Shown here in pieces: positions 44,240 to 52,438 of a stretch of 64,000 nt of DNA. The stretch's first letter is position 1. Each line of letters begins with the position of its first letter. The DNA is from Paraburkholderia sp. DHOC27 (GTDB taxonomy: Bacteria; Pseudomonadota; Gammaproteobacteria; Burkholderiales; Burkholderiaceae): assembly GCF_003429005.1 (NCBI RefSeq), contig NZ_QVQV01000006.1, forward strand, positions 496,001 to 560,000. Direction: 5' to 3'. A program made the translations under genes and the position numbers. The notes below the pieces were generated by a model. That model was not told the DNA's origin. It ran no database searches and was given only the letters and a program-made list of their open reading frames with translations.

Positions 44240-44739
44240 AACCAGCTTGTCCTGTGCAAATGTCTTCGTGAGTGCCGCGCAGGCTCAGGTGAGCGAGTGC
44301 CTGTGCCGCGAATGCGGCTTGCGCAATAGGTCACTATCTCACAAATAACCGATTTAACCATCTGGCAACAGACAGAGCAATGCACCTACCGATTCTGAAA
44401 GTACGTGCGTTCCGCTTTTGGCGACGTGCACAAACATGCTGCTACGCTGTCCAAAGTGTATGTCTGGCAACGCTGTACCGCGAAGCAATCGTATCCATGC
44501 GCGACGTTCGGCAATCCTGACCGGAACTTCCATTCCCGTTTGGCAGAAATGACCTGGCTGGCTGGAACTCGAGCGCGCGCGAGGCGCTTAACGCAGGCTT
44601 CAGCGGCACGATGTCGATTAGAACCGGCGCTCGGCTATGGCGCCAGCCAGGCACGCCGATTGCGTCCGTATGGCTTTAGTGTTTGTGAAACGGGCTGAAG
44701 CGGCGTCACCCCTTCAGCCCTACGACACAGGAGCAATGA
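44240..44739. other. Regulatory intergenic region with sigma-54 promoter
   Basis: 500 bases between the divergent activator and the DUF883 gene, less GC-rich at 44320-44420. It carries the sigma-54 element at 44649-44664. The 400 bases upstream of it give ample room for activator-binding sites, though I could not define a repeated enhancer motif by eye. No gene. Confidence 0.6.
44649..44664 (+). promoter_or_regulatory. Sigma-54 (-24/-12) promoter of the DUF883 gene
   Basis: AGGCACGCCGATTGCG. GG at 44650-44651 and GC at 44662-44663 are separated by exactly ten bases, and GGCACG plus TTGC match the RpoN consensus. The predicted start is near 44675, leaving a leader of about 65 bases before ATG 44740. 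Confidence 0.8.
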
Positions 44740-45057
44740 ATGAATCAAACCGCGCAACAACTTGAACTGGGTAAGCAGAAGATCGTCGACGACTTGCGTG
44801 TCCTGTTGACCGACTCGGAAGAAATGCTGCGGCTCGCGGCCAATGTTCCGGGCGAGGGCGTCGAGGCGCTGCGGGAACGTCTGGGCACTCATGTGGAAAC
44901 ACTGCAAGCCGCGCTCGGCGACGCGCAAAGCGCGGCGCAGCGGCGTTATCGCGTTGCAGCCGTCAACGCGGAGCGCTACGTGCGGCATAACCCCTGGCGA
45001 GCCGTCGGCATCGCGACGGGCGTCGGTTTCCTGCTGGGCGTGCTGGCAACGCGCTAG
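44740..45057 (+). CDS. DUF883 / ElaB-YqjD-like membrane-anchored protein
   Basis: 105 residues. A long amphipathic helical segment (1-80) is followed by the family signature YVRHNPWRAVGIATGVGFLLGVLATR, a C-terminal inner-membrane anchor. E. coli relatives YqjD and ElaB are stationary-phase membrane proteins that bind ribosomes. Here the gene follows a sigma-54 promoter, instead of the RpoS control known in E. coli. AGGAGC precedes the ATG. The 91-residue protein downstream is probably in the same unit. Confidence 0.9.
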   Translation: MNQTAQQLELGKQKIVDDLRVLLTDSEEMLRLAANVPGEGVEALRERLGTHVETLQAALGDAQSAAQRRYRVAAVNAERYVRHNPWRAVGIATGVGFLLGVLATR

Positions 45058-45152
45058 CAGGACGCGCAACATCGGATCAACGGCACGCCGCGCGTGCCGC
45101 GCATGATCAGAGCGACGACGATTATCCAAGGCTAAATTGACGGAGGGTGAAA

Positions 45153-45428
45153 ATGGCACGACCCAAGATCGGGATTTTTGGAGCGCTGGCAATCCTTGGC
45201 GGCGTGCTGGCCTGGCGCTGGACGCAGCGTCAGCGGGCTTCGCAGGCGTTTCTGAACCGCGAACTGAACCGCTGGGAGGACGAAGGCGGCTCAGTGGTCA
45301 CGCCGGCGCAGGCTGCAGCGAGTGCCGGCGGGGCGATCACCCAAGCCGAGGCGCCTCGCACCGGCCAGACCAATGGCGCGGCGCATCCAAACGGCATGGG
45401 GGAAGCGTGGCCTTTCCCGCATAGCTGA
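45153..45428 (+). CDS. Small hypothetical membrane-anchored protein
   Basis: 91 residues. One N-terminal hydrophobic helix (IGIFGALAILGGVLAWRWT), then a charged segment and an Ala/Gly/Pro-rich, probably disordered tail. A strong GGAGG lies seven bases before ATG 45153. It is 95 bases after the DUF883 gene with no terminator between, so likely co-transcribed. No family recognised. The pairing suggests a small partner of the DUF883 protein. Confidence 0.75.
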   Translation: MARPKIGIFGALAILGGVLAWRWTQRQRASQAFLNRELNRWEDEGGSVVTPAQAAASAGGAITQAEAPRTGQTNGAAHPNGMGEAWPFPHS

Positions 45429-45783
45429 TTTGAGCGATGGGCCAGGCGATGAGCTGGCCGACGTCCGGCGCAGTGACTGAACTGACACTGCGCGGGCGCC
45501 GCGCAGACACCGCGCTGGACGCCCGAGAGCATTAGAGTTCATCCCAATAAAGCCGTATAATCGGGATATAAACAACAATACGTCCTAGATGACGGCACAA
45601 ACTGTGCGAATTGTTGCGAAATTGCATTAAGTCGGATTTGCGCAGCCGGTGTGGGGCATCCATCCAGTTGGCATGCACTCGCACCGCGGCGTGTCGCATT
45701 CGTGGCGCGCCCCGCGCGCGTCTATTTCTCCATGCTTTCACGCATGCCATTCATCACCAGAATTTTCGGGGTTTCGAGACACG
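45429..45783. other. Intergenic region upstream of the second sigma-54 activator
   Basis: 355 bases without a gene. A good -10 hexamer TATAAT lies at 45556-45561, but its -35 (around 45533) is poor. Expression of the activator from a sigma-70 promoter here is plausible, or read-through from the DUF883 unit. Confidence 0.45.
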
Positions 45784-47187
45784 ATGCCACACGTATTGAT
45801 TGTCGATGACGATCCCGGCACCCGCGAGGCGCTCGCCGCCATCATCGGGGAAGACGGGCTCACCACCGCGACCGCAGGCGATTTGCGCGAAGCGCGCATC
45901 CAGTTGGTCCGGCAGATGCCGGATGTCGTATTCACCGACCTGAAGCTGCCGGACGGCAGCGGCGTCGACCTGTTCGAAGACCTCGATCCGCGTTCCGGCG
46001 TCGAGGTGATCGTGATTACCGGCCATGCGACGGTCGAGTCGGCGGTCAACGCGCTGAAAATGGGCGCGACCGACTACCTCGTGAAGCCAATCAACATGCA
46101 GCGCGTCAAGGCGATCCTGTCGCGCCTGCCGCGCGCCGGCGACCTGAAGGCCGAAATCGGCACGCTACGCGGTGAACTACGCCGCATGGGCCGCTTCGGT
46201 TTGATGCTCGGCAATTCGCCGGTCATGCAGGAGGTCTATGACCAGATCGGCCGGGTGGCGCCTACCGCCGCTTCGGTGATGCTGGTGGGCGAATCGGGTA
46301 CCGGCAAGGAAGTCGCCGCGCAGACACTGCATCAGTTGAGCCTGCGTCGCAAGCATGCGTTTCTGGCCGTGAACTGCGGCGCGATCTCGCCGAACCTGAT
46401 CGAATCGGAAATGTTCGGTCACGAGCGCGGCGCGTTCACTGGCGCGGATCGTCAGCACAAGGGTTATTTCGAACGGGCCAACGGCGGCACGCTGTTTCTC
46501 GACGAAATCACCGAAATGCCGATCGAGTTGCAGGTCAAGCTGCTGCGCGTGCTGGAAACCGGCATGTTCATGCGCGTGGGTACGACCAAAGAGATCGAGA
46601 CCGACGTACGCCTGATTGCGGCCACCAACCGCGACCCGGAGCAGGCGGTGCTCGAAGGCAAGCTGCGCCTCGACCTATATCACCGTCTGAACGTGTTCCC
46701 GATCAGCCTGCCGCCGCTGCGCGAGCGTGGCAAGGACGTGGAGCTGCTGGCGCAGGCCTTCCTCGACGACCTCAACGAACGTCACAGCACGCGCAAGCAC
46801 TTCCCTCCGGCGCTGAAGGAAATGCTGCTGTCGTACCCGTGGCCGGGCAACGTGCGCGAACTGAAGAACTACGTGCAGCGCGCGCACATCATGTCGAGCA
46901 CGGATTCGGACAGCACGGCCACCGTGCCGTTGCAGATCACGCTGTCGAAGCCCGCAGCCGGTACGGCGATCACGATTCCGTTCGGCACGTCGTTGGCCGA
47001 GGCAGATCGTCAGTTGATCCTGGCGACGCTCGAGCAATGTGGTGGCGTGAAGACGCGGGCCGCCGAGATTCTCGGCATCAGCCTGAAGACGCTGTACAAC
47101 CGTCTGGTCGAGTACGGCAACGACGCCGCGCGCGGTGAAGACGACCCTGCGGACGAATCGCGTGCACTGGGCGGCGCCGACGCCTGA
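45784..47187 (+). CDS. Sigma-54-dependent response regulator (NtrC family)
   Basis: 467 residues. Receiver domain with phospho-acceptor Asp52 (VVFTDLKLPDG) and Lys in DYLVKPIN. AAA+ domain with GESGTGKE, the canonical GAFTGA loop, GGTLFLDEITEM and WPGNVRELKN. Fis-type HTH KTRAAEILGISLKTLYNRLVEYG. No histidine kinase lies beside it. Its DNA-binding helix nearly matches that of the activator at 43178 (LG[VI]SLKTLYNRL), so both may recognise the same enhancer sites. The sigma-54 promoter after its stop drives the next gene. Confidence 0.96.
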   Translation: MPHVLIVDDDPGTREALAAIIGEDGLTTATAGDLREARIQLVRQMPDVVFTDLKLPDGSGVDLFEDLDPRSGVEVIVITGHATVESAVNALKMGATDYLVKPINMQRVKAILSRLPRAGDLKAEIGTLRGELRRMGRFGLMLGNSPVMQEVYDQIGRVAPTAASVMLVGESGTGKEVAAQTLHQLSLRRKHAFLAVNCGAISPNLIESEMFGHERGAFTGADRQHKGYFERANGGTLFLDEITEMPIELQVKLLRVLETGMFMRVGTTKEIETDVRLIAATNRDPEQAVLEGKLRLDLYHRLNVFPISLPPLRERGKDVELLAQAFLDDLNERHSTRKHFPPALKEMLLSYPWPGNVRELKNYVQRAHIMSSTDSDSTATVPLQITLSKPAAGTAITIPFGTSLAEADRQLILATLEQCGGVKTRAAEILGISLKTLYNRLVEYGNDAARGEDDPADESRALGGADA

Positions 47188-47217
47188 TCCTGTCTGAACC
47201 GCGGGGTGCGTCCGCCC

Positions 47218-47233
47218 CGGCATAGGCCTTGCG
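47218..47233 (+). promoter_or_regulatory. Sigma-54 promoter upstream of the Pro-rich small gene
   Basis: CGGCATAGGCCTTGCG. GG at 47219-47220 and GC at 47231-47232, ten bases apart; GGCA and TTGC are exact. The predicted start near 47244 is 24 bases before ATG 47268. Confidence 0.75.
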
Positions 47234-47267
47234 TGAGTGAAGGACATACGCATAACAAGGAGCCACT

Positions 47268-47507
47268 ATGCCGCTGGACGCACCCGTGACCATTCCTGCT
47301 GTCCCCTTCGTTCCCGGCTCCCTGCCGCTCGTTGCGCACCGCCCCGAGCCGACCGACCCGCCCAACCCCAGCGAACCGGACACCGTGCCCGATCCGACCC
47401 GCGAGCCTCCGGGCGAACCCGCCGCGCCGCCGATCGGCGATCCGCCGCCGCAACCCAACCAGACACCGCATGTTTTGAGCGAAATTCGCGTGTATCCCAT
47501 GCTCTGA
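47268..47507 (+). CDS. Pro-rich small protein, unknown
   Basis: 79 residues, about one third proline, with runs such as PEPTDPPNPSEPD and GDPPPQPNQTPH; almost certainly disordered. No signal peptide. AAGGAG precedes ATG 47268 at good spacing, a sigma-54 promoter lies just upstream and a terminator just downstream, which together support a real short transcript. No family recognised. Confidence 0.72.
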   Translation: MPLDAPVTIPAVPFVPGSLPLVAHRPEPTDPPNPSEPDTVPDPTREPPGEPAAPPIGDPPPQPNQTPHVLSEIRVYPML

Positions 47508-47515
47508 CGTGCGTG

Positions 47516-47544
47516 AAGCGCGTGCCCCACGGTACGCGCTTTTT
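47516..47544 (+). terminator. Terminator after the Pro-rich gene
   Basis: An 8-bp stem, aagcgcgt at 47516-47523 and acgcgctt at 47534-47541, followed by TTT to 47544. Located nine bases past the stop codon. Confidence 0.85.
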
Positions 47545-47658
47545 GTTGCTGTATTTGTTACAAGCGCAGCGTGTGTTTTACCGGAAATTTATCGCTGCGA
47601 GCCCTAGACTGTATGGGTGCTGCCATTCGCGCGGCAGGCTTCCCCAGGAGGCAACGAC

Positions 47659-47871
47659 ATGAGACATCCGGCATTGCGGCGCTCCGCGCGCCATTCGAAG
47701 CGCGATGCGCGCCCCGGCAACGAGACTGGCGGCCCGCCGGTCGGCCCGGACCCGGCAGGACAAAACCGTATTGCCCCGGATGCGCCGCCGGACGGCGAGC
47801 ACAACCAGGGCGGCGTGCGGCCGGAAGGACTCGAATATCAGCGCGACCTGGGCTCTGAGCAGGACGCCTGA
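47659..47871 (+). CDS. Small hydrophilic protein, unknown
   Basis: 70 residues, Arg-rich at the N-terminus (RHPALRRSARHSKRDARPGN) and Gly/Pro/Asp-rich after that; likely disordered. A strong AGGAGG lies eight bases before ATG 47659. No clear sigma-54 or sigma-70 boxes were found ahead of it. Its downstream neighbour is otsA. Similar in style to the Pro-rich gene at 47268 but without sequence similarity. Confidence 0.65.
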   Translation: MRHPALRRSARHSKRDARPGNETGGPPVGPDPAGQNRIAPDAPPDGEHNQGGVRPEGLEYQRDLGSEQDA

Positions 47872-47937
47872 CAGAACAACGCCGGCTTTCTTGCCGGCCT
47901 ATCAAAGCGAAGATTTTTCTCTCTCGCCCCAATAAAA

Positions 47938-47957
47938 GGGCAGGTTTTGGCCTGCCC
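47938..47957. terminator. Hairpin between the small gene and otsA
   Basis: A 7-bp stem, gggcagg at 47938-47944 and cctgccc at 47951-47957, with a T-rich loop. A T run follows only on the minus strand, so it is a weak terminator on +. It ends 43 bases before the otsA sigma-54 element. Confidence 0.45.
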
Positions 47958-47999
47958 GTCACATTTGCACACATTTTTCTTCCGATCATTTTGCGATAT

Positions 48000-48015
48000 C
48001 GGCACGCGCCTTGCA
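48000..48015 (+). promoter_or_regulatory. Sigma-54 promoter of otsA
   Basis: CGGCACGCGCCTTGCA. GG at 48001-48002 and GC at 48013-48014, ten bases apart. It departs from the RpoN consensus TGGCACGN4TTGCW only at the first base. The predicted start near 48026 leaves a 45-base leader before ATG 48071. Confidence 0.82.
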
Positions 48016-48070
48016 TGCAACAGCGCCGTACATCTCTCCATGCAACGTCAACTATCGAGGTGGAGCACCA

Positions 48071-49507
48071 ATGAGCAGATTGATTGTGGTATCGAATCGC
48101 GTCGCGCCCACGCAGGAAGGCCGCCCCGCAGCAGGCGGTCTTGCGATCGGCGTGCTGGACGCCCTGAAGGAAACCGGCGGCGTTTGGTTCGGCTGGAGCG
48201 GCGAGACGGTGAGCGAACCTTCGGCGCCGGTGATCGAGAAGCAGGGCAACGTGACCTACGCGACGGTGGGCCTCACCAAGCGCGACTACGACCAGTACTA
48301 CCGCGGCTTTTCGAACGCGACGCTGTGGCCGACCTTCCACTACCGAAACGACCTGTCGCGCTTCGACCGCCAGGAATACGCCGGCTATCTGCGCGTCAAC
48401 CAGACGCTTGCGAAGCAGTTGAAGGAGATGGTCAAGCCGGACGACATCATCTGGGTGCATGACTATCACCTCCTGCCGTTCGCGCGTTGCCTGCGTGAGC
48501 TGGGCGTGAAAAATCCGATTGGCTTCTTCCTGCATATTCCGTTTCCGGTGCCGGAGGTGCTGCGCAGCGTGCCGCCGCATGAAGAACTCGTGAAGGCCAT
48601 GTGCAGCTACGACGTGGTCGGCTTCCAGACCGAGGCGGACCGGCAGTCGTTTGTGGACTACATCGAACGCGGCCAGCACGGCACGTCGAGCGACGACGGC
48701 ATGGTGCACGCCTACAACCGTTTCCTGAAAGTGGCGGCTTATCCGATCGGTATCTACCCCGACGCAATCGCCAAGGCCGCCGAGCAGTTCACCGACCGCA
48801 AGCCGGTGCGCAGCCTGCGTGACGGCATGCACGGCCGCAAGCTCATCATGAGCGTGGACCGCCTCGATTATTCGAAGGGGCTGGTCGAGCGCTTCCAGGC
48901 GTTCGAACGCCTGTTGCTGAACGCGCCGGGCTGGCATGGCCGCGTGTCGCTGGTGCAGATCGCGCCGCCGACCCGCGCGGACGTGCAGACCTATCAGCGC
49001 ATCCGTCAGACGCTGGAAGGCGAGGCGGGTCGCATCAACGGCCGCTTTGCACAGCTCGACTGGACGCCGATTCAATACCTGAATCGCAAGTACGAACGCA
49101 ATCTGCTGATGGCGCTGTTCCGGCAATCGCAGGTGGGCTATGTCACGCCGTTGCGCGACGGCATGAACCTGGTGGCGAAGGAGTACGTTGCCTCGCAGGA
49201 TCCCGCCGATCCGGGCGTGCTGGTGCTCTCGCAATTCGCGGGCGCGGCAGAGCAGTTGCCAGGCGCGTTGGTCGTCAATCCGTTCGATCTGTCGCAGATG
49301 GCGGAGGCGCTCGAACGTGCGCTGTCGATGCCGCTCGCCGAACGCCAGGCCCGTCACGCGGACATGATGGCGCCGTTGCGCGAGAACAATTTGTCGGTGT
49401 GGCGCGATACGTTTCTTGCCGACCTGCGCAACGTCGCGACGGCATCCAAGGTGACGGCCAAGGCGGTGAAGCTCAAGGACGTTGCGACGACATCGCATCC
49501 TCATTGA
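48071..49507 (+). CDS. otsA: Alpha,alpha-trehalose-phosphate synthase (UDP-forming)
   Basis: Makes trehalose-6-phosphate from UDP-glucose and glucose-6-phosphate; first step of the OtsAB osmoprotectant route. 478 residues, GT20 family. Landmarks are LIVVSNRVAP, WFGWSGE, the YHLLPFARCLRELG region, SVDRLDYSKGLVERFQAFE, TPLRDGMNLVAKEYVA and LSQFAGAAEQL. No otsB lies beside it. ATG 48071, with GAGG about 12 bases upstream. Preceded by a near-consensus sigma-54 promoter and closed by a strong terminator, so monocistronic. Confidence 0.97.
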   Translation: MSRLIVVSNRVAPTQEGRPAAGGLAIGVLDALKETGGVWFGWSGETVSEPSAPVIEKQGNVTYATVGLTKRDYDQYYRGFSNATLWPTFHYRNDLSRFDRQEYAGYLRVNQTLAKQLKEMVKPDDIIWVHDYHLLPFARCLRELGVKNPIGFFLHIPFPVPEVLRSVPPHEELVKAMCSYDVVGFQTEADRQSFVDYIERGQHGTSSDDGMVHAYNRFLKVAAYPIGIYPDAIAKAAEQFTDRKPVRSLRDGMHGRKLIMSVDRLDYSKGLVERFQAFERLLLNAPGWHGRVSLVQIAPPTRADVQTYQRIRQTLEGEAGRINGRFAQLDWTPIQYLNRKYERNLLMALFRQSQVGYVTPLRDGMNLVAKEYVASQDPADPGVLVLSQFAGAAEQLPGALVVNPFDLSQMAEALERALSMPLAERQARHADMMAPLRENNLSVWRDTFLADLRNVATASKVTAKAVKLKDVATTSHPH

Positions 49508-49566
49508 ACGGCATTGCGGGTGCCGTATATCTGCACCCGTGTTTGCCCGTCTGGAAACGTGAAACG

Positions 49567-49592
49567 GCGGCCTCGATGGCCGCAGTTTTTTT
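49567..49592 (+). terminator. Terminator of otsA
   Basis: gcggcc at 49567-49572 and ggccgc at 49578-49583 around a five-base loop, followed by AG and seven T. Confidence 0.9.
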
Positions 49593-49601
49593 GTTGCCGC
49601 T

Positions 49602-49638
49602 TATGCCTTGGCGCGTATGCCTTGCCGCTTATGCCTTG
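49602..49638. repeat. Short tandem repeat, 14-bp period, three copies
   Basis: tatgccttg occurs at 49602-49610, 49616-49624 and 49630-49638, each within a cgcttatgccttgg-like unit. It lies between the otsA terminator and the 3' end of the MFS gene. Probably replication slippage. Confidence 0.8.
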
Positions 49639-49658
49639 GGTCTATCAGGCAAGACGCA

Positions 49659-51092
49659 TCACAATGCCCGCGTTCGCACGCGCAGCGAACTCACCACCGC
49701 GGCAACCGCCGCGAACGCTGCGGCGACATACAGGGTGATGATCGGACCGTGCTGAGGCGCCACGCCAAAGATCAGCGCAACCAGTGCAGCGCCCAGGGTT
49801 TGACCCGTCAGGCGCGCGGTGCCGAGCATGCCGCTCGCGCCGCCGCTGCGTGCACGCGGCGCGGAGGCGAGCATCGTACGGTTATTGGGTGACTGGAAAA
49901 TGCCGAAGCCCGCGCCGCACAGCGCCATGCGCCACGCAATCTGCAAAGGATCGGGATGCGCGCCCAGTGTGGCGAGCAGCAACAGACCGACCGTCAGCGT
50001 AGCGAGTCCGATACCGCCCAGCCAACCTGCCGAGATGCGTTCCATCAGCACGCCCGAGAGCGGCGCGGCGACGATGATGACAAGCGGCCACGGCGTCATC
50101 AACAGACCGGTCTGCACCTGGTTCAAACCGAGCAGGTCCTGCATCATGAACGGCAGCGACACGAACGCGAGCATCTGCGCCGCGAACGAGCAGACCGAGG
50201 TGCCCACCGACAGCGCGAACACCGGAATGCGCAACAGATCCACCGGCAGCAGTGGCGCCGGCTGCGTCAACTGACGGCGCACGAAGAAGTAGCCGATCAC
50301 GATGGCGCCGAGCCCTTCGAGGGCGACATAGCCCGCGTGTTCGCCGTGCCCGAGGCCATCCACGGCGAAGATCAGCAGGCCGAACACGAAGGCATTCATG
50401 ACGGCGCCGAGGTAATCGTAGGGCGCACTGTGACCGGCATTGGCCGGTAAGGCCTTGAAGCCGCTGATGACGGCAGCGATGCCGATCGGCACGTTGATCG
50501 CAAAGAGCCACGGCCACGGCGCGATGGCGAGCACGCCCGAGGCGACCGTCGGACCCACGGCGGACGACACCGCGACGACCATCGCATTGATCGAGACGCC
50601 GCGCCCCAGTTGCCGCGCCGGGTAGATCATCCGCACGAGCGCCGTATTGACGCTCATGATGCCGGCCGCGCCGAAGCCCTGAATCACGCGGGCGAAGGCG
50701 AGCGTGGGCAAGGACGACGACAGCGCGCAGCCCAGCGAGGCGACCGTGAAGAGCATCAGGCCGCCCAGATAGACGCGTCGATAACCGATGCGGTCACCGA
50801 GCGAGGCGAGCGGCAGCAGCGAGATGGTGATGGCGAGCTGGTAGGCGTTGATGACCCAGATCGACGATGCAGCACTCGCATTCAGGTCACGCGCGATGGT
50901 CGGCAGCGCGACGTTGGCGATGGCGCTATCCAGCACGGCAAGGGTGATGCCGAGCGCCACCACGAGGATGGCCCAGTAGCGCTGCGGCAGCGGCAGGCCG
51001 TGGTCGTGTTCGTGGGAACTGGCAGGGGCGGGTGCGCTGCCGGGCGCGCCCGGGCGCGCGGAATCGTCTTTACCAGAAGCTTGTGCGTGCAT
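49659..51092 (-). CDS. MFS transporter, DHA2 (14-TM drug:H+ antiporter) family
   Basis: 477 residues. A Ser/Pro/His-rich cytosolic leader (1-36) is followed by transmembrane helices starting at YWAILVVALGITLAVLDSAIANVALP, the DHA2 motif D1 region. SLGDRIGYRRVYLGGL is the motif A loop between TM2 and TM3, and the later IQGFGAAGIMSVNTALV and VSSAVGPTVASG are the motif B/C region. It likely exports toxic organic compounds. No MarR/TetR regulator adjacent. Convergent with otsA. Confidence 0.93.
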   Translation of the reverse strand: MHAQASGKDDSARPGAPGSAPAPASSHEHDHGLPLPQRYWAILVVALGITLAVLDSAIANVALPTIARDLNASAASSIWVINAYQLAITISLLPLASLGDRIGYRRVYLGGLMLFTVASLGCALSSSLPTLAFARVIQGFGAAGIMSVNTALVRMIYPARQLGRGVSINAMVVAVSSAVGPTVASGVLAIAPWPWLFAINVPIGIAAVISGFKALPANAGHSAPYDYLGAVMNAFVFGLLIFAVDGLGHGEHAGYVALEGLGAIVIGYFFVRRQLTQPAPLLPVDLLRIPVFALSVGTSVCSFAAQMLAFVSLPFMMQDLLGLNQVQTGLLMTPWPLVIIVAAPLSGVLMERISAGWLGGIGLATLTVGLLLLATLGAHPDPLQIAWRMALCGAGFGIFQSPNNRTMLASAPRARSGGASGMLGTARLTGQTLGAALVALIFGVAPQHGPIITLYVAAAFAAVAAVVSSLRVRTRAL

Positions 51093-51237
51093 CGTGTGAG
51101 GGTGTGATTGCTGACTAGTGGCGCAGGGTAGTGGGCAGGGCGAATGACGTGGAGCGCGTCAGACAGCTCGCCGTTGAGCGGGCGCCTGACGCGAAAAGTG
51201 GCGCCGGCTCTTGCCGCCGCCACTCGATGCCGGGCGA

Positions 51238-51741
51238 TTACTTGAGTTCGTACAGACCGGTGTAGGTGGTCGAATCGAGTTCATTCAAATGTGTCATGAA
51301 GCGCGCCACCGCGTTAGTCGTATCCGGCGTGATCGGCACATGCGCCACTTTCAGAGCATGCAGACGGAAGATATAGCGGTGCGCCTTGGCGCCGCGTGGC
51401 GGCGCAGTGCCGCCAAAGCCCACTGTGCCATAGTCGTTGCGCACCTGCAGCGCGCCTTGCGGCAGCAGACTGCCGTCGGCTTTGCCGGCGTTGCGCGGTA
51501 GCGAGCGGGCGTCGACCGGAATGTTGACCACCACCCAATGCCAGAAGCCGCTGCCCGTGGGCGCATCCGGGTCGTACACAGTCAGTGCGAAGCTTTGGGT
51601 ATCTTCCGGGGCACCCTCCCACTGCAACGCTGGGGAGATGTTCTCGCCATCCACACCGAACGCCTTGTCGTCGTACTCCTGCGCTCTCGACAAGAAGCCG
51701 TTGTTGGGAAAGTCATCGGACCAAAGTCGGAAATCAGCCAT
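51238..51741 (-). CDS. YbhB/YbcL (PEBP, Raf-kinase-inhibitor-like) protein
   Basis: 167 residues. PEBP fold markers: SPALQWEGAPEDTQSFALTVYDPDAPTGSGFWHWVVVNIP carries the conserved DPDAP ligand-pocket motif, followed by YGTVGFGGTAPPRGAKAHRYIFRLHAL. AAGGAGG precedes ATG 51741; an in-frame ATG at 51807 has none. Cytosolic, no signal peptide. Bacterial function is undefined. Confidence 0.95.
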   Translation of the reverse strand: MADFRLWSDDFPNNGFLSRAQEYDDKAFGVDGENISPALQWEGAPEDTQSFALTVYDPDAPTGSGFWHWVVVNIPVDARSLPRNAGKADGSLLPQGALQVRNDYGTVGFGGTAPPRGAKAHRYIFRLHALKVAHVPITPDTTNAVARFMTHLNELDSTTYTGLYELK

Positions 51742-51922
51742 CGTAAGCCTCCTTGTCAAGGACGGTTCTAAAGATGGGCGGAGCGGCCGGCAACGAGGCG
51801 CCGGCAAGCCCTGGGTGAGCGAATCGAGTGTATCACCGGCGGCCTGTTCCTTTGCCTGGGGGCGGGCCGCGCCCAGCTAGCCTGACTTTAGGGAAGGAAC
51901 GGCGCGTTTGGCAGCGGTGCGT

Positions 51923-52438
51923 TCAGTCGTGCTTCGGCTCCGGTTTCGCAACCGGCAATGCCTGCATTGGCTCGCGCTGAAGACGCGGTGATGCGCCGCG
52001 CTCGTCCAGCTCGCCGGCGTCGCTGTGCAACCAGTCGGTCAAGCGCTGCAGCACGCCGTCGAGATCCCGATTGGCTCCCCGCAATGCGCATTCCCACACC
52101 ACCGCGACGCGCCATCCGGCGGCCAGCAGGGCCTCGCGCGCACGGGCGTCGTTGCTGCTGTTGCGGCCAATCTTGTCGCGCCAGAACTCGGGGCGGGTCT
52201 GCGGCCATTTGAAGAGCGGGCAGTCGTGGCCATGCCAGAAACAGCCATGCACGAAGACCACCGCGTGATACCGCGGCAGCACGATGTCTGGCCGCCCCGG
52301 CAAGTCACGCGCGTCGAGCCGGAAGCGGAAGCCCTGACGGTGCAGCAGACTGCGGATCAGCAGTTCCGGTTTCGTGTTGCGCCCGCGGATGCCGGACATC
52401 ATCCGGCTGCGGGTCGCGGCGTCGACGACGTCGACCAT
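51923..52438 (-). CDS. vsr: Very short patch repair endonuclease
   Basis: 171 residues with the ATG at 52438. Nicks next to T:G mismatches formed when 5-methylcytosine deaminates at Dcm sites. Catalytic residues fall at the E. coli positions: Asp51 (GRPDIVLP), His64 and His69 (FVHGCFWHGHDC). The zinc-site residues and FWRDKIGRN are present. A C-terminal extension of about 30 residues past the core is unusual but harmless-looking. The ATG shares one base with the stop of dcm, so expression is coupled. Confidence 0.95.
   Translation of the reverse strand: MVDVVDAATRSRMMSGIRGRNTKPELLIRSLLHRQGFRFRLDARDLPGRPDIVLPRYHAVVFVHGCFWHGHDCPLFKWPQTRPEFWRDKIGRNSSNDARAREALLAAGWRVAVVWECALRGANRDLDGVLQRLTDWLHSDAGELDERGASPRLQREPMQALPVAKPEPKHD

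Noticed and set aside
44385..44402. TGGCAACAGACAGAGC-type sequence upstream of the DUF883 gene as a sigma-54 element
   Set aside because: The spacing between GG and GC is one base too long for RpoN.
47558..49504. 648-codon minus-strand frame opposite otsA, and 615-codon + frame (35772-37619) opposite the diguanylate cyclase
   Set aside because: Both are GC-bias shadows of well-supported genes.
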